In this document: one piece after another, positions 19,010 through 29,730 of the stretch | How positions within the stretch are numbered: the stretch's first letter is position 1 | Layout of the letters: each line of letters begins with the position of its first letter | NCBI RefSeq assembly: GCF_023898315.1 | Contig: NC_064619.1 | Location: forward strand, 302,536,150-302,600,149 | Length of the DNA: 64,000 nt | Direction: 5' to 3' | From: Schistocerca nitens | Taxonomy: Eukaryota > Arthropoda > Insecta > Orthoptera > Acrididae | Program-made: the position numbers and the translations under genes | The notes under the pieces: model-generated | Told to the model about the DNA's origin: nothing | What the model saw: the letters and a program-made list of their open reading frames with translations, nothing else | Databases searched by the model: none

Positions 19010-19484
19010 TGTGGTGTCACCGCCAGACACCACACTTGCTAGGTGGTAGCTTAAATCGGCCGCGGTCCAATAGTACATGTCGGACCCGCGTGTCGCCACT
19101 GTCAGGATCGCAGACCGAGCGCCACCACAAGGCAGGTCTCGAGAGACTGACTAGCACTCGCCCCAGTTGTACGGACGACATTGCTAGCGACTACACGTAC
19201 GAAGCCTTTCTCTCAATTGCCGAGAGACAGTTAGAATAGCCTTCAGCTAAGTCCATGGCTACGACCTAGCAAGGCGCATTAACCATATCTGGAGAGAGTC
19301 TCACTTGTATCATCAAGAGCAATGTACAACAAGAAATTAAAGTTAAGTATACGAGAAGCTCCGTTCTTTTCTTTATAGCTTTCATCACGTATCCTGTTCC
19401 AGACTTAACGCAAGACGGCTTGAGTTGACGCGTGCCCTTTCGGCTACCTCCCTTGTGTCTAGACTGTCTTGTCTAGACACAGCA
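19010..19484 (+). repeat. Solo LTR of the Mag-like gypsy family
   Basis: Starts TGTGGTGTCACCGCCAGACA and ends AGACACAGCA. Target duplication GATGC lies at 19005-19009 and 19485-19489. It aligns with the 10.8/16.4-kb LTRs but is much more diverged. Reading across the site, the Tc1 text continues as ...CATGGATGCCAACGAG. It formed by LTR-LTR recombination after insertion. Confidence 0.92.
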
Positions 19485-19545
19485 GATGCCAACGAGAATG
19501 TTCCCTAGAGCGTACTGGATCCACTGCCAGCTTGTCTCCGCCATG

Positions 19546-19744
19546 GCCGGCCGCGGTGGCGGAGCGGTTCTAGGCGCTTCAGTCCGGAACCGCTCGACCG
19601 CTACGGTCGCAGGTTCGAATCCTGCCTCGGGCATGGATGTGTGTGATGTCCTTAGGTTAGTTAGGTTTAAGTAGTTCTAAGTTCTAGGGGACTGAAGACC
19701 TCCGATGTTAAGTCCCATAGTGCTCAGAGCCATTTGAACCATTT
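19546..19744 (+). mobile_element. SINE family A copy inside a Tc1
   Basis: Flanked by TCTCCGCCATG (19535-19545, 19745-19755), near-consensus body. The same Tc1 copy also carries the solo LTR 61 bp upstream. Confidence 0.96.
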
Positions 19745-20204
19745 TCTCCGCCATGCAGTGCAGATGTCACGTAGCTGTAAGACGACGGATTCGCGCCCTC
19801 CCATCGGCATGATGAAGAAGGTATCGTGTTTCATCGGACCATGCCACGCTCTGCCACTGCGACAAGGTCGAGTGCCGATGGTCACGTGCCCGTCCCAGTC
19901 GTATTTGTCCACGTCGCGGTGTTAAAATTTGCACACGCACGGGTCGTCAGATACGGAGACCCATCGGTAGAAGTGTTCGGTGCACTGTGTGTCCAGACAC
20001 ACTTGAACTCTGCCCAGCATTAAAGTCTGACGATAGTTCCGCCACAATGCACCGTCTGACCTGTTTTACCAGTCCGTCCAGCCTACAACGTCCTACATCT
20101 GCAATGAGGCGTGGCCGCCCAACCCCACGCATCTGGATGTGGTTTCACGTTGGTTTCTCCACGTGTTTTAGACACCACAGCATTCCTCGCAAACCCGACA
20201 AGTA

Positions 20205-20560
20205 ATTAAAAAAAATTACTTTATATTATAAAAATTATTATTGGGGCATTTTTTTGAAAGAAATTAAATGACAGTTAATATACATTACTAGATATGCGCA
20301 AGGCTGCTTCTTTACCTTCTATAACAATACTCATCCTCCAGAGTCCTGACCAGAGTCCCGAGCAGAGCAGACAGCCGACACGCGCCGACTCCCGCCGACT
20401 CACGCAGATTACTCAAGACTACTGTCGACACCCGCAGACAAGCGCAGACTAGCGACAAGCAACAACTAACGACATACTACTCTCTGGTCAGAGGCTCTCC
20501 TAAGTCTTGCCTATTGCAGGCAGCGCATATAGCGCATACCTCACCTCTTACAATATATAT
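20205..20560 (-). repeat. Fragment of the long-LTR family seen at 40.5-44.8 kb
   Basis: The minus strand contains TCTGACCAGAGAGTAGTATG and GTCGCTAGTCTGCGCTTG, then AATGTATATTAACTG and AAAAAAATGCCCCAATAATA. The same succession of text (diverged) is at 42760-43040 and 44450-44750. It is probably the R-U5 side of a solo or truncated LTR. One edge abuts the Tc1 at 20204. Confidence 0.65.
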
Positions 20561-20569
20561 ATTTATATT

Positions 20570-20765
20570 GACGGACTGCCGTCCTAAGGGGCCTGGGTTC
20601 GATTCCCGGCCGGGTCGGGGATTTTCTCCGCTCAGGGATTGGGTGTTGTGTTGTCTTCATCATCATTTCATCCCCATCCGGCGATCAGGTCGCCCAATGT
20701 GGCGTCGAATGAAATAAGACCTGCACCAAGGCGGCCAGACCTGCCCCCTAAGGGGCCTCCCGGCC
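20570..20765 (+). mobile_element. SINE family D copy, 5' head replaced or truncated
   Basis: Contains GGGTTCGATTCCCGGCC, GTCGGGGATTTTCTCCGCTC and GTTGTGTTGTC, as in the 4.1-kb copy, but the box A half is missing (starts CTGCCGTCCTAAGG). The 3' part continues further (GGCGATCAGGTCGCCC). Confidence 0.72.
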
Positions 20766-21119
20766 AATGACGCCAAACGCTCATTTCCGTTACGAAATTT
20801 CCGCTCACGTTTGTTACACACTGCGACAGCAGCGCTGAAGTCGGACAGAAAGCTATTTTCTGAATACGATATCGAATTATTAAGAATACTATAACTTGTA
20901 TTGATTTCTAACGTATGGAGCGTATGTAGTGCCATAAAAATCGTCGTTAACTGAAAGGACACCGCATTTATCTTTCTTTGGGTTCCTAGGGACACTGTGA
21001 GATATGCAACGATGCATTACAGAATAATTTATTTAAATTCTCTTGTAAAATGTAGATATTTACTGAAGAGCTTCATTTTCTTTTAAGAACAAAAAATGTC
21101 TTGTAAACAGGTAAGAACT
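20766..21119. other. Unassigned stretch
   Basis: AT-rich with no domain-bearing frame or structured repeat that I can see. Confidence 0.4.
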
Positions 21120-21130
21120 GACGTTTTCCA

Positions 21131-21327
21131 AATGGTTCAAATGGCTCTGAGCACTATGGGACTCAACATCTGTGGTCATAAGTCCCCTAGAACTTAGAAC
21201 TACTTAAACCTAACTAACCTAAGGACATCACACACATCCATGCCCGAGGCAGGATTCGAACCTGCGACCGTAGCAGTCGCGCGGTTCCTGACTGAGCGCC
21301 TAGAACCGCTAGACCACCGCGGCCGGC
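21131..21327 (-). mobile_element. SINE family A copy
   Basis: Flanked by GACGTTTTCCA (21120-21130, 21328-21338), close to the family consensus. Confidence 0.96.
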
Positions 21328-21781
21328 GACGTTTTCCAGAAAGACATGGTATAGCCGTATCTACTCAGCAACGTGAAGTTCTTTTCACTACATTTACAGC
21401 CAATCATTGACTGTCTAACGTAGGCAGCTTGCACGGAATGCAATACCTATATTATTTGACGTATCAAATAAGCCACCACAACTGGAAATGAAAGGAAAAC
21501 CACACACACGTGACAATAAACGCCGAAAGCAATAAATCAGTTTCCCAACACAGAAGAAACTAGTTGCACAATTCGTGGCACATCTGAGCCATAAAGGATA
21601 AGAATCTTCAACATATTCGCTTTCGAAACAAGAGTAAATACCTTTAGAAAAATAGTCGTGTATCGGAAAGTCGAGTGATGTGCAAGAATGTTCGAATTAT
21701 TAGACTGCGACAACAGTGCTATTGTCAAAGAAAGTGCCTATCACAAAAAGAATAGACAACAACAGGAGAAATAAAAGATTC

Positions 21782-22698
21782 TCGGGCTTCCAGTGGCGTC
21801 AAGTGGTTTAAAATCCACGAGCTTTCGGCCGAGCACTCCTCGGCCATTGTCAAGTGGTGACCGCGCTGCCTTCCGTGACGTCACTGGTACCCGCTCCGGC
21901 ACCATATATGGTAATGTTTGTGTTGTGCGGCCGCAGTGCCCGCTTCAGCCTTCCGATGACCGGATCCCACGCTGTGCTCAGCTGCAGGCCGCCGTCTTTA
22001 TTGAGCGTGTTGTCACCAATTTTTATTTCGATCGCTTCTTTTATTATGTTATCCCAAAATCTGTTGGTCCGTGTGATAATAGATGTCTCGTCGAATGCAA
22101 TACGATGACCTTTTTCTAATGCACGCTCTATTACCGCTGATTTCTCTGGGTATCGTAGACGAAAACATCTCTCGTGTTCTACACAGCGCTATTCAATGGT
22201 ACGCACGGTCTGTCCTATATAGAACTGTCCACACCCAGATGATATTTTATATACTCCTGGCGTTCTGAGGCCTATGTCGTCTTTCACAGGCCTCAAGAGT
22301 TGTCGAATTTTTGCTGGATCCTTGAAAACCGAATCGATTTTATGCCTCTTTAGGAGCCGGCTTATCTTTTCTGTTATTGAGCCACAGAACGGCAAGAACG
22401 CAAACTTCTTCGAGGCCTCCTCGCAGTCTTTCTACTTACGCATTTTCGGAAAGATAGCTTGCGAAATCTGGCAGTTGCTGTAGCCGTTTTCCTTGAATAC
22501 TTTCCGTGAGTGGCTCAGTTCCCTCGGCAGGTTTTCAGAATCTGAGACGGTTTCGACTCTATGCACTAAAGTCCTCAGAATAGAACGTTTCTGCAACGGA
22601 TGGTGATAGCTGTTATCGTACAGATATTGATCTGTGCGGGTGGGTTTCCGGCCGAAAGCTCGTGGATTTTAAACCACTTGACGCGGCTGGAAGAACGA
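21782..22698 (-). mobile_element. Penelope-like element, 5'-truncated, with inverted ends
   Basis: A perfect 35-bp inverted repeat (21796-21830 and 22650-22684, reading GGCCGAAAGCTCGTGGATTT on one arm) bounds the element; similarity continues outward about 15 bp. The coding strand is minus. Before the GAAAG on the 3' side lies a stem GGCCGAG/CTCGGCC (21850-21826). Inverted terminal pieces and 5' truncation are typical of Penelope-like insertions. Confidence 0.88.
21850..22630 (-). pseudogene. Penelope-like RT C-terminus plus GIY-YIG endonuclease
   Basis: In one frame from about 22630: RT thumb/linker text (HHPLQKRSILRTLVHR, then ENLPRELSHSRKVFKENGY, then AIFPKMRK); then KFAFLPFCGSITEKISRLL; then the GIY-YIG core GVYKISSGCGQFYIGQT. 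The C-terminal domain follows (CFRLRYPEKSAVIERAL, then FDETSIITRTNRFWDNII) to a natural-looking stop at 21850-21852. Two in-frame TAG codons interrupt it (22433-22435 and 22189-22191), the second right after the GIY-YIG motif. No frameshift is needed. The palm domain of RT is missing. Confidence 0.9.
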
Positions 22699-22699
22699 G

Positions 22700-23095
22700 A
22701 AACTTTTATTAGTACATATCGCCGTGGAATTATGCACTCATAAACAACAGGAGTATGCGTATATGCTTCTCATGCATGAAACGTTTGTTTTCATTCTCTA
22801 GGGTTCAACGAAATAAACGGCAGTTATACAATTATTCGAAAGTATTTCTTCATGACTAAGATGAAGCTTATGTCACTGAATCAGTGAGATTGGGCTGTTT
22901 TTGACATTTATTTCACGATCATTCATATCTCTCTATTATTTATTAATTCTTGGAACACAAAAATATAATAACTATTCCGTTAATTATGTAGAAAAATAAT
23001 TAAGAACAAACATTAATCTTACAAATGACTTTCTCGCCGCTAGCGGCGCTAGTGTCATTCCAGCTGTCAAGCAGGAGGTAAAAATAAGGAGATTT
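22700..23095. other. Unassigned AT-rich stretch
   Basis: No frame of note, no SINE head, no terminal repeats. It ends near CGCCGCTAGCGGCGCTAG (23036-23053), a short GC palindrome at the edge of the RTE-like remnant. Confidence 0.4.
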
Positions 23096-25525
23096 GTCAT
23101 GGCGTCAGTTCCTTGAAGCCATCGTTCACCTTCTTAATTGCCCCAAAACAACCTCTTCATCTCAGGACTTTCAGCCTACGTCGTCAATTATTTGCTCGGT
23201 GTATTCCATTCTCTGTCTTCCTCGACAGTTTTTACCCTCTACCTCTCCTTCTACTATGTTATTCCCTGATGTCTTAACAGATGTCCTGTCATCCTGTCTC
23301 TTCTCTCTGTCAGTGTTTTTCACATATCCCTTTCCTCACCGATTCTGCGCAGAACCACCTCATTCTCTATCTTATCAGCCCACCTAATATTCAACATTCA
23401 TCTGTAACACCACATCTCAAACGCTTCGATTATTTTCTGTTCCAGTTTTCCCATAGTTCTTCTTTCACTATCAGAGGATGCTGTGCTCCAAACTTACATT
23501 TTCTAAATTTCTTCCTCAAATTAGGGTCTATGTTTGCTACTAAAAGACTTCTCTTGGCCAGGAATGCCATTTTTGCCATTGCTAGTTTGCTTTTGATGTT
23601 CTCTTTGCTCCGTTTCTCATTGGTTATTTTCCTGCCTAGACAGTAGAATTCATTAACTTTATCTATTTCGTGACCGTCAGTCCTCATCTTAAGTTACTCA
23701 CTGTTCTCTCTCTATCCGTATTCTATTCTCATTAGACTGTTCATTCCATTCAGCAGACCCGTAATCTTCTTCACTTTCACTGAAGATATCAGTGTCATCA
23801 GAGAATCGTATCATTGATATACTTTCACCTATAATTTTAATTCCACTCCTGAACCTTTCTTTTATTTCCAGCACTGCTTCTTCGATGTACAGATTGAACA
23901 GTAGTATCGAAATACTACATCCCTGTCTTACACCTTTTTTAATCCGAGCACTTCTTTGTTATTATTCCCTCTTGCCTCTTGTATATGTTTTATATTACTC
24001 GTCTCTTCCTAAAGTCTGCGGCTACTTTCTCAGAAATTCGAACATCTTGCACCATTTTATACTGTCGAACGCTTTTTCCATGTCGACAGATTCTATGAAC
24101 GTGTCTTGATTTTTGTTTAGTCTTACTTCTGTTATCAACCACAACGTCAGAACTGCCTCTCTGGTGACTTTACCTTTCCTACTGCCAACGTGATCGCCAT
24201 CTAACACATCCTCAATTTTCTTTTCCATTATTCTGTATATTATTCTTGTCAACAACTTGGATGCATGAGCTGTTAAGCTGACAGTGCGGCAATACTCGCA
24301 CTTCTCAGGTCTTGCAGTCTTCAGAATTGTATGGATGATGTTTCTTCAAAAGTCAGACGGTATAACACCAGACTCATACATTCTATACATCAAGGTGAAC
24401 AGTCGTTTTGTTGCCGTTTCCCTTAATGATTTTAAACATTCTGATGGAATGTTAGCTACCCTTCTGCCTTACTCGATCTTAAGTCTTCCAGAGCTCTTTT
24501 AAATTCTGATTCTAATATCGGAGCCCCTATCTCTTCTCCATTGACTCCTGTTTCTTCTTCTATCACATCAGACAAAACTTCCCCTCATAGACGCCTTCAA
24601 TGTACTCTTTCCACCTATCCTATCTCTCCTGTGCATTTAACAGTGTGATTCCCGTTGCACTCTTAATGCTATGATCCTTGCTTTTAATTTCACCGAAGCT
24701 TGTTTTGACTTTCGTATATTCTGATTCAGTCTTTCCGACAATCTTTGCTTGTTCGATGTCTTCACTTTTTTCTTGCAGACAGTACGTCTTAGTTTCCCTG
24801 CACTGCCTATTTATTTCGTTCCTCAGCGCCCTGTATTTCTGTATGCCTGAGTTTCCCGGAACATTTTTGAAGTTCCTTGCTTCATCGATTAATTGAAGTA
24901 TTTATTCTCTTACCCATGGTTTCTTCGCAGTTACCTTCTTCGTACCTAATTTATACTTTCCGACTTCTATAATTGGCCTTTTTAGAGATGTCCATTCCTC
25001 CTCAACTGAATTGCCTACTGAGGTATTCCTTATTTCTCTGTCTATAGCCTTAGAGAACTTCAAGCTTATCTCTTCACTCCTTGATACCTTCGTATCCCAC
25101 TTCTTTGCGTATTGATTCTTTCTGACTAATCTCTTAAACTTCGGCATACTCTTCATCACTGCTGCATTGTAATATAAGTCTGTATGTACTCCTAGGAACG
25201 CCTTACAATCCCATATCTGATTTCGGAGTCTCTGCCTGACCATGATGTAATCTTCCCGTATCTCCCGGCCTTTTCCAGGTACTTTCTCCTCTTGTGATTC
25301 TTGAATACAGTATTCGCTATTGCTAGGTGAAATTTATTACAGGACTCAGTCTTTCACCTCTCTCATTGCTTGTACTAAGACCATTTTCTCTCGTAATCCC
25401 TTCTTTTACTCCTTCGTCTACAACCTCTTTCCAGTCCTCATGACTATTAGATTTGCATCTCCCTTTCATAAAGACTTCACATGAGACTGAACACGGTGGA
25501 ACTGGGATGTAATAAGGCTTCACCT
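23096..25525 (-). pseudogene. RTE-like non-LTR retrotransposon remnant (endonuclease and RT)
   Basis: On the minus strand from 25525: endonuclease-like text (ENGLSTSNERGERLSPV, then AIANTVFKNHKRRKY and MVRQRLRNQIWDCKAF), linker with KKPWV; then RT with ILYRIMEKKIEDVL-like text, SRKGKVTREAVL and VDMEKAFDSIKW (motif A), and YCLGRKITNEKRSKENIKS (23650-23590) near the end. The order AP endonuclease then RT is that of RTE/BovB-type elements, often mis-annotated in insects as a craniofacial development protein 2-like gene. Frames change many times and the RT motif C region is unreadable. Confidence 0.8.
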
Positions 25526-26203
25526 TCTATTCTTAAGAGACCTAGTAGTTTTCCAAAAGGCCGCGGCATTTGACAAAAAGTGTGGTCCGAAAAATAAGAA
25601 ATCAAATACGAATACAAACCAGGAACAGAAGTGGAAGAGTTTAAACAAGATACGAACACCTTTTAATATTAATTATAGGAAAGACATTGAGCCCACGGAA
25701 CAAACTTTCTCAGCCTTGCGTTCTTTCAGTTACTACCAGTCCAGCGACTGACTAGATCAATACTCTTATTCCATTTTCTGACAACAAAAACAGGGAAATA
25801 TTAAATATGTAATAGAAGTAAACTCCATGTTGCAACATGTGGAATGTTGTACCTAAAATTTTTGTAAGAATAAAATTTTACTCGCTACTGAAACAGTCAA
25901 GTAAGTTACAGGCAAATGGATAAATTGTAAATTTACTCAAGGTGCCTACTACTCTTCTCATCTAAAGGCCGTTATAACTATCACCCAAATACATGGGCTA
26001 CGATATAACAGAGTAAATCCGGACGGACAAAAGGCAGCGGATACAGCCGCTAATCACTCACAACAATTGACAAGTGGAACAGAAACGTAAAGTAAAAGAA
26101 CAGACATTCTTTTCAATTGTGTCCTTGTGTCTGGAGATCTTGACTTAATTCCTTTTACTCCGAGATGGAGCATAAGGCACAATCTGGAGATCTTACTGAT
26201 TTG
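25526..26203. other. Unassigned stretch
   Basis: AT-rich, no recognisable domain or repeat terminus. Short frames on the minus strand (25477-25659, 26054-26248) have no features that support a gene. Confidence 0.4.
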
Positions 26204-26216
26204 GAATATCACGTGC

Positions 26217-26414
26217 CGGGCGGGATGACCGAACGATTCTAGGTGCATCAGTCTAGAAACGCGCGACCGCTACCGTCGCAGGTTCGAATCCTACCTCGGG
26301 CATGGATGTGTGTAATGTCCTTAGGTTAGTTAGGTTTAATAGTTCTAAGTTCTAGGGGACTGATGACCTCAGAAGTTAAGTCCCATAGTGCTCAGAGCCA
26401 TTTGAACCATTTTT
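26217..26414 (+). mobile_element. SINE family A copy
   Basis: Flanked by GAATATCACGTGC (26204-26216, 26415-26427). The head is diverged (GATGACCGAACGATTCTAGG). Confidence 0.95.
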
Positions 26415-26660
26415 GAATATCACGTGCTGGCTTAAATATTATCGAAGTGAAGCCTATAAGGTAGAAATTTCTATAACACATTTGCAAGCACTGAAAGAAA
26501 ACAAACGTGCTAGTTAGTAACATATCAGATTGTTCGTAATGAAGGCTGGGGTATCCTGCGACAGCAAAACACCCACGCCATTGGGCTCAGAGTAATTTCC
26601 GCGCTCAAGTAATGTCAGCTGCACGACATGTCACTGCCTACAATGGTACCACGAAGCAGT

Positions 26661-26905
26661 GGTTGTGGTTGGCGTTTAACGTCCCGTGGACAACGAGGTC
26701 ATTAGAGACGGATCGCAAGCTCGGGTTAGAGAAGGATTGGGAAGGAAATCGGCCGTGCCCTGTCAAAGGAACCATCCCGGCATTTGCCTGAAACGATTTA
26801 GGGAAATCATGGGAAACCTAAATCAGGATGGTTGGAGACGGGATTGAACCGTCGTCCTCCAGATTGCGAGTCCAGTGTGCTAACCACTGCGCCACCTCGC
26901 TCGGT
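26661..26905 (-). mobile_element. SINE family C copy
   Basis: Target duplication CACGAAGCAGT (26650-26660, 26906-26916). Same head and body as the 9.5-kb copy, minus strand, with an intact box B GACGGTTCAATCCCGTC. Confidence 0.95.
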
Positions 26906-26916
26906 CACGAAGCAGT

Positions 26917-27089
26917 AAAAAATTCAAATGGCTCGGAGCACTATGCGACTTAACTTCTTAGGTCATCAGTCGCCTAGTTAGAACTAATTAAACCTAACTA
27001 ACCTAAGAACATCACACACATCCATGCCCGAGGCAGGATTCGAACCTCCAGACTGTAGCGCCCAGAACCGCACGGCCACTCCGGCCGGC
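26917..27089 (-). mobile_element. SINE family A copy with deleted box region
   Basis: Flanked by the same CACGAAGCAGTAA that flanks the neighbouring family C SINE (26906-26918 and 27090-27102). About 27 bases next to box B are missing: GATTCGAACC runs directly into TCCAGACTGTAGCG. Confidence 0.94.
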
Positions 27090-27245
27090 CACGAAGCAGT
27101 AATTGCTGCTCCATTCATCAGTTAGATGACTGATTCGATGTACCTTTCCGTACTAGTCAATTTTGTACTAATCCTTTCATCTGTCCCAAATCTACTCAAA
27201 CTTGCATTCCTTTGAATGCACGAAGTTATTTATGCTTTGTTTTGC

Positions 27246-27248
<3 letters not shown>

Positions 27249-27276
<28 letters not shown>
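27249..27276. repeat. (AC)14 microsatellite
   Basis: Perfect dinucleotide run of 28 bases, probably length-variable between individuals. Confidence 0.97.
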
Positions 27277-27469
27277 GTAATATTTTATTGATACTTCAGA
27301 TCTAAATCCCATCACGCTACCTCTACTTTTAGTCAAATTCAGCCGTATGTATCTCTTAGCTTCAAATCGCGTTAATATCTCTTCATTAGTTTTTGGATAA
27401 AGCCATCTAGCCATCTAATCTTCAGAATTTTTCAGTAGAACCACATTTCAAAAAGAAGGCGTAACAGCA

Positions 27470-28470
27470 AGAAGGGGCTGTGCGACATAAACGAAAGTTG
27501 ATAGGAATGTTTCTACCTCAGAAAGACGACGTCTATTCAAATTTCGCGCCAGTCGCGCAAGAGTGGCGCTAGTAGCGCCACTATGAAGATGCAAAGCAGG
27601 TTTGCTTTGAACGCACACTGCAAGGTCGTGAGCGTTAGTGACTGGACATGGTGAACCGATGTTAGTCAGGATTGCCTGTAAGGCGACAAAGGCGCCATCG
27701 TCAGCACGCCACTGAGTTTGAACTAGGTTGCGTAATAGGGCTACACGAAACTGGATGTTCCTTTCGCGATAGTGAAGAAAGATTGGCAGGAATGTGACCG
27801 AACGGCCTGTTGGCTCTACTGGGAGGGAAGACCATCGTGTTCGACGTATGGCTTTGGCGCACATCTGCAGCAGCAATTTGAGCAGCAGTAGGCACCACAG
27901 TGACACAACGAACTGTTACAAATCGCTTACTTCAAGGACAGCTCCGAGCCAGAAGATCTGTAGCGTACATTCTACTGAACCCAGATCATCGCCATTTGCG
28001 ACTTAAGTGGTGACAAGCGAGAAATCATTGGAGGGCAGGGTGAGAGCTAGTTCTGCCTCGGTGCCAGTGATGGCGGTCTATTGTTTAGGAGGCAAGTTGA
28101 GGGCCCCCAAGCAACCTGTCTGTGTGCCAGGCACACTGGATCTACACATGTGGTTATGGTCTGGGGTGCGATATCGTATGACAGCAGGAGCGCTCTCGTG
28201 TTTATCCCACGCAACCTGACTCGTAATTTTCCCGTCAGTCTGGTAATTCGACCCGTTGTGCTCCGTTCATGACCAGAATTGAAGGGTTTTTCCAGCAAGA
28301 TAACGGGCGCACACATACCGCTGCTGCAACCCAACATGCTCTACACAGTGTCGAAATGTTGCCTTGGCCTGCTCCATCACGAGATCTGTCTCCAATCGAG
28401 GACATATGGGACTTCATCGGTCCACAACTCCAGCGTCATCCACAAACAGCATTAACCGTTCTTATATTGA
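27470..28470 (+). pseudogene. Tc1-like transposon (family L), 3' end replaced by RT sequence
   Basis: Starts with the worn 5' region (AACGAAAGTTGATAGGAATG, then CGCGCCAGTCGCGCAAGAGT). Transposase text follows in pieces: CFATRNWMFLSR-like region near 27740, LLNPDHRHLRLKW near 27975, then FFQQDNGRTHTAAATQHALH (second Asp) and WPAPSRDLSPIEDIWD (Glu) near 28290-28400. The first catalytic region is broken. The 3' end (after ALTV, about 28470) is missing; an RT-like sequence begins there in the same frame. Other members: 32185-32776, 46654-47110, 61080-62110. Confidence 0.85.
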
Positions 28471-28652
28471 CCGTAATTCCCTCAGACTTCAGGAAGAATA
28501 TAATAATTCCAATCCCAAAGAAAGCAGGTGTTGACAGATGTGAAAATTACCGAACTATCAGTTTAATAAGCCACAGCTTCAATATACTAACGCGAATTCT
28601 TTACAGACGAATGGAAAGCAGTGGTTGGGAAGGGAGTGAGACGGGGTTGTAG
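28269..28652 (+). pseudogene. Chimeric open frame: Tc1 transposase C-terminus joined to RTE-like RT
   Basis: One open frame of 127 codons. The first about 65 codons are the Tc1 catalytic C-terminus (HTAAATQHALHSVEM, SPIEDIWDF). From about codon 70 it is the RT fingers/palm start (IIIPIPKKAGVDRCENYRTI, then SHSFNILTRILYRRMES). The join, near 28470, is an insertion boundary that happens to preserve frame. There is no sign of a splice site or a promoter for it, so I treat it as accidental. Confidence 0.8.
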
Positions 28653-29412
28653 CCTGTCCCCGATGTTATTCAATCTGTAAATTGAGCAAGCAGTAAAGGA
28701 AACAAAAGAAAAATTTGGAGTAGGAATTAAAATTCATGGAGATGAAATAAAAACTTTGAGGTTCGCCGATGACATTGTAATTCTCTCAGAGACAGCAAAG
28801 GACTTGGAAGAGCAGTTGAACGGAATGGATAGTGTCTTGAAAGGAGGATATAAGATGAACATCAACAAAAGCAAAACGAGTGTAATGAAATGTAGTCGAA
28901 TTAAGTCTGGTGATGCTGAGGGAATTAGATTAGGAAATGAGACACTTAAAGTAGTAAAGGAGTTTTGCTATTTGGGGAGCAAAATAACTAATAATGGTCG
29001 AAGTAGAGAGGAAATAAAATGTAGACTGGCAATAGCAAGGAAAGCGTTTCTGAAGAAGAGAAATTTGTTAACATCGAGTATAAATTTAAGTGTCAGGAAG
29101 TCGTTTCTGAAAGTACTTGTATGGAGTGTAGCCATGTATGGAAGTGAAACATGGACGATAACTAGTTTAGACAAGAAGAGAATAGAAGCTTTCGAAATGT
29201 GGTGCTACAGAAGAATGCTGAAGATTAAATGGGTAGATCACATAACTAATGAGGAAGTATTGAATAGAATTGGGGAGAAGAGGAGTTTGTGGCACAACTT
29301 GACAAGAAGAAGGGACCGGTTGGTAGGACATGTTCTGAGGCATCAAGGGATCGCATATTTATCATTGGAGGACAGCATGGAGGGTAAAAATCGTAGAGGG
29401 AGACCAAGAGAT
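28471..29412 (+). mobile_element. RTE-like non-LTR fragment, plus strand
   Basis: RT sequence from motif 0/1 (PSDFRKNIIIPIPKK) through an internal deletion near 28615, where RRMES jumps to GKGVRRGCSLSPMLFNL. The rest of RT and the C-terminal region follow. It begins inside the Tc1 and ends where a mariner piece begins (29412). Same broad family as the minus-strand remnant at 23.1-25.5 kb, but a separate copy. Confidence 0.85.
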
Positions 29413-29418
29413 GAATGA
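28756..29418 (+). pseudogene. RT palm and C-terminal region of the RTE-like copy
   Basis: Unbroken frame of 220 codons: LRFADDIVILS (motif C with FADD), NINKSKTSVMKCSRI, FCYLGSKITNNGRSREEIKC, then the connection WSVAMYGSETWTI, FEMWCYRRMLKIKWVDH and HVLRHQGIAYLSLEDSMEGK. A stop (TAA, 28678-28680) separates it from motif B just upstream. The last codons run into mariner sequence. Confidence 0.9.
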
Positions 29419-29730
29419 GAGTGTCCGCACGTTCCAACGTTGCAGGAGACACTGCAGTGTGCGGCCGGCCGGCAAGCGGGAGATAGGACAGGTTTGCGAG
29501 TCCTCGTTGCGATAATGACCGACGCCTCTCCCAATCACTCTCTGTGCTTTTGTTCACAGCCACATCTCCGTAGACAATCTGCAAGCGCCTATGAATATCT
29601 GTGACGCTCCGGTTTTGTACCAAAAGAAACTCGATGACAGGTCTCTGCTTGGAAAGCACCTCCTTTACAGACACCATTTTGAAGGCTACATACAGCACTG
29701 CCGCCAACTGAATCTTTAGGAAACTATAGG
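29412..29730 (-). pseudogene. mariner transposase N-terminus (family M)
   Basis: The minus strand from 29679 reads MVSVKEVLSKQRPVIEFLLV, then SVTDIHRRLQIVYGDVAVNK, the first helix-turn-helix of a mariner transposase. ANLSYLPLAGRPHTAVSPAT and LERADTLI follow in the same frame. Further text (to 29412) is cut by the RTE-like sequence. The start codon is intact and the frame is open for about 90 residues. Other family M pieces lie at 30.7-32.1, 48.3 and 51.3 kb. Confidence 0.85.

Larger units (their letters stand above)
18557..20204 (-). mobile_element. Decayed Tc1-like transposon with nested solo LTR and SINE
   Basis: The left end ACACTGATCAGCGATATCTA is the worn terminal repeat of a Tc1 family whose ends begin TACACTGATCAGCC. 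On the minus strand, coding text can be followed from the second DNA-binding region near 20130 (RGVGRPRLIADVG) through GHVTIGTRPCRSGRA (19912) to the catalytic half near 18990-18600 (HPFMTIMFRVDTGIF, then the NARPHxA and SPDLxPIE regions in other frames). The N-terminus is missing at 20204, where an LTR fragment begins. The solo LTR (19010-19484) and SINE (19546-19744) lie inside. Confidence 0.82.

Noticed and set aside
23096-25525. Craniofacial development protein 2-like host gene
   Set aside because: The matching text is the endonuclease-RT of an RTE-like retrotransposon with broken frames; no host exon structure.
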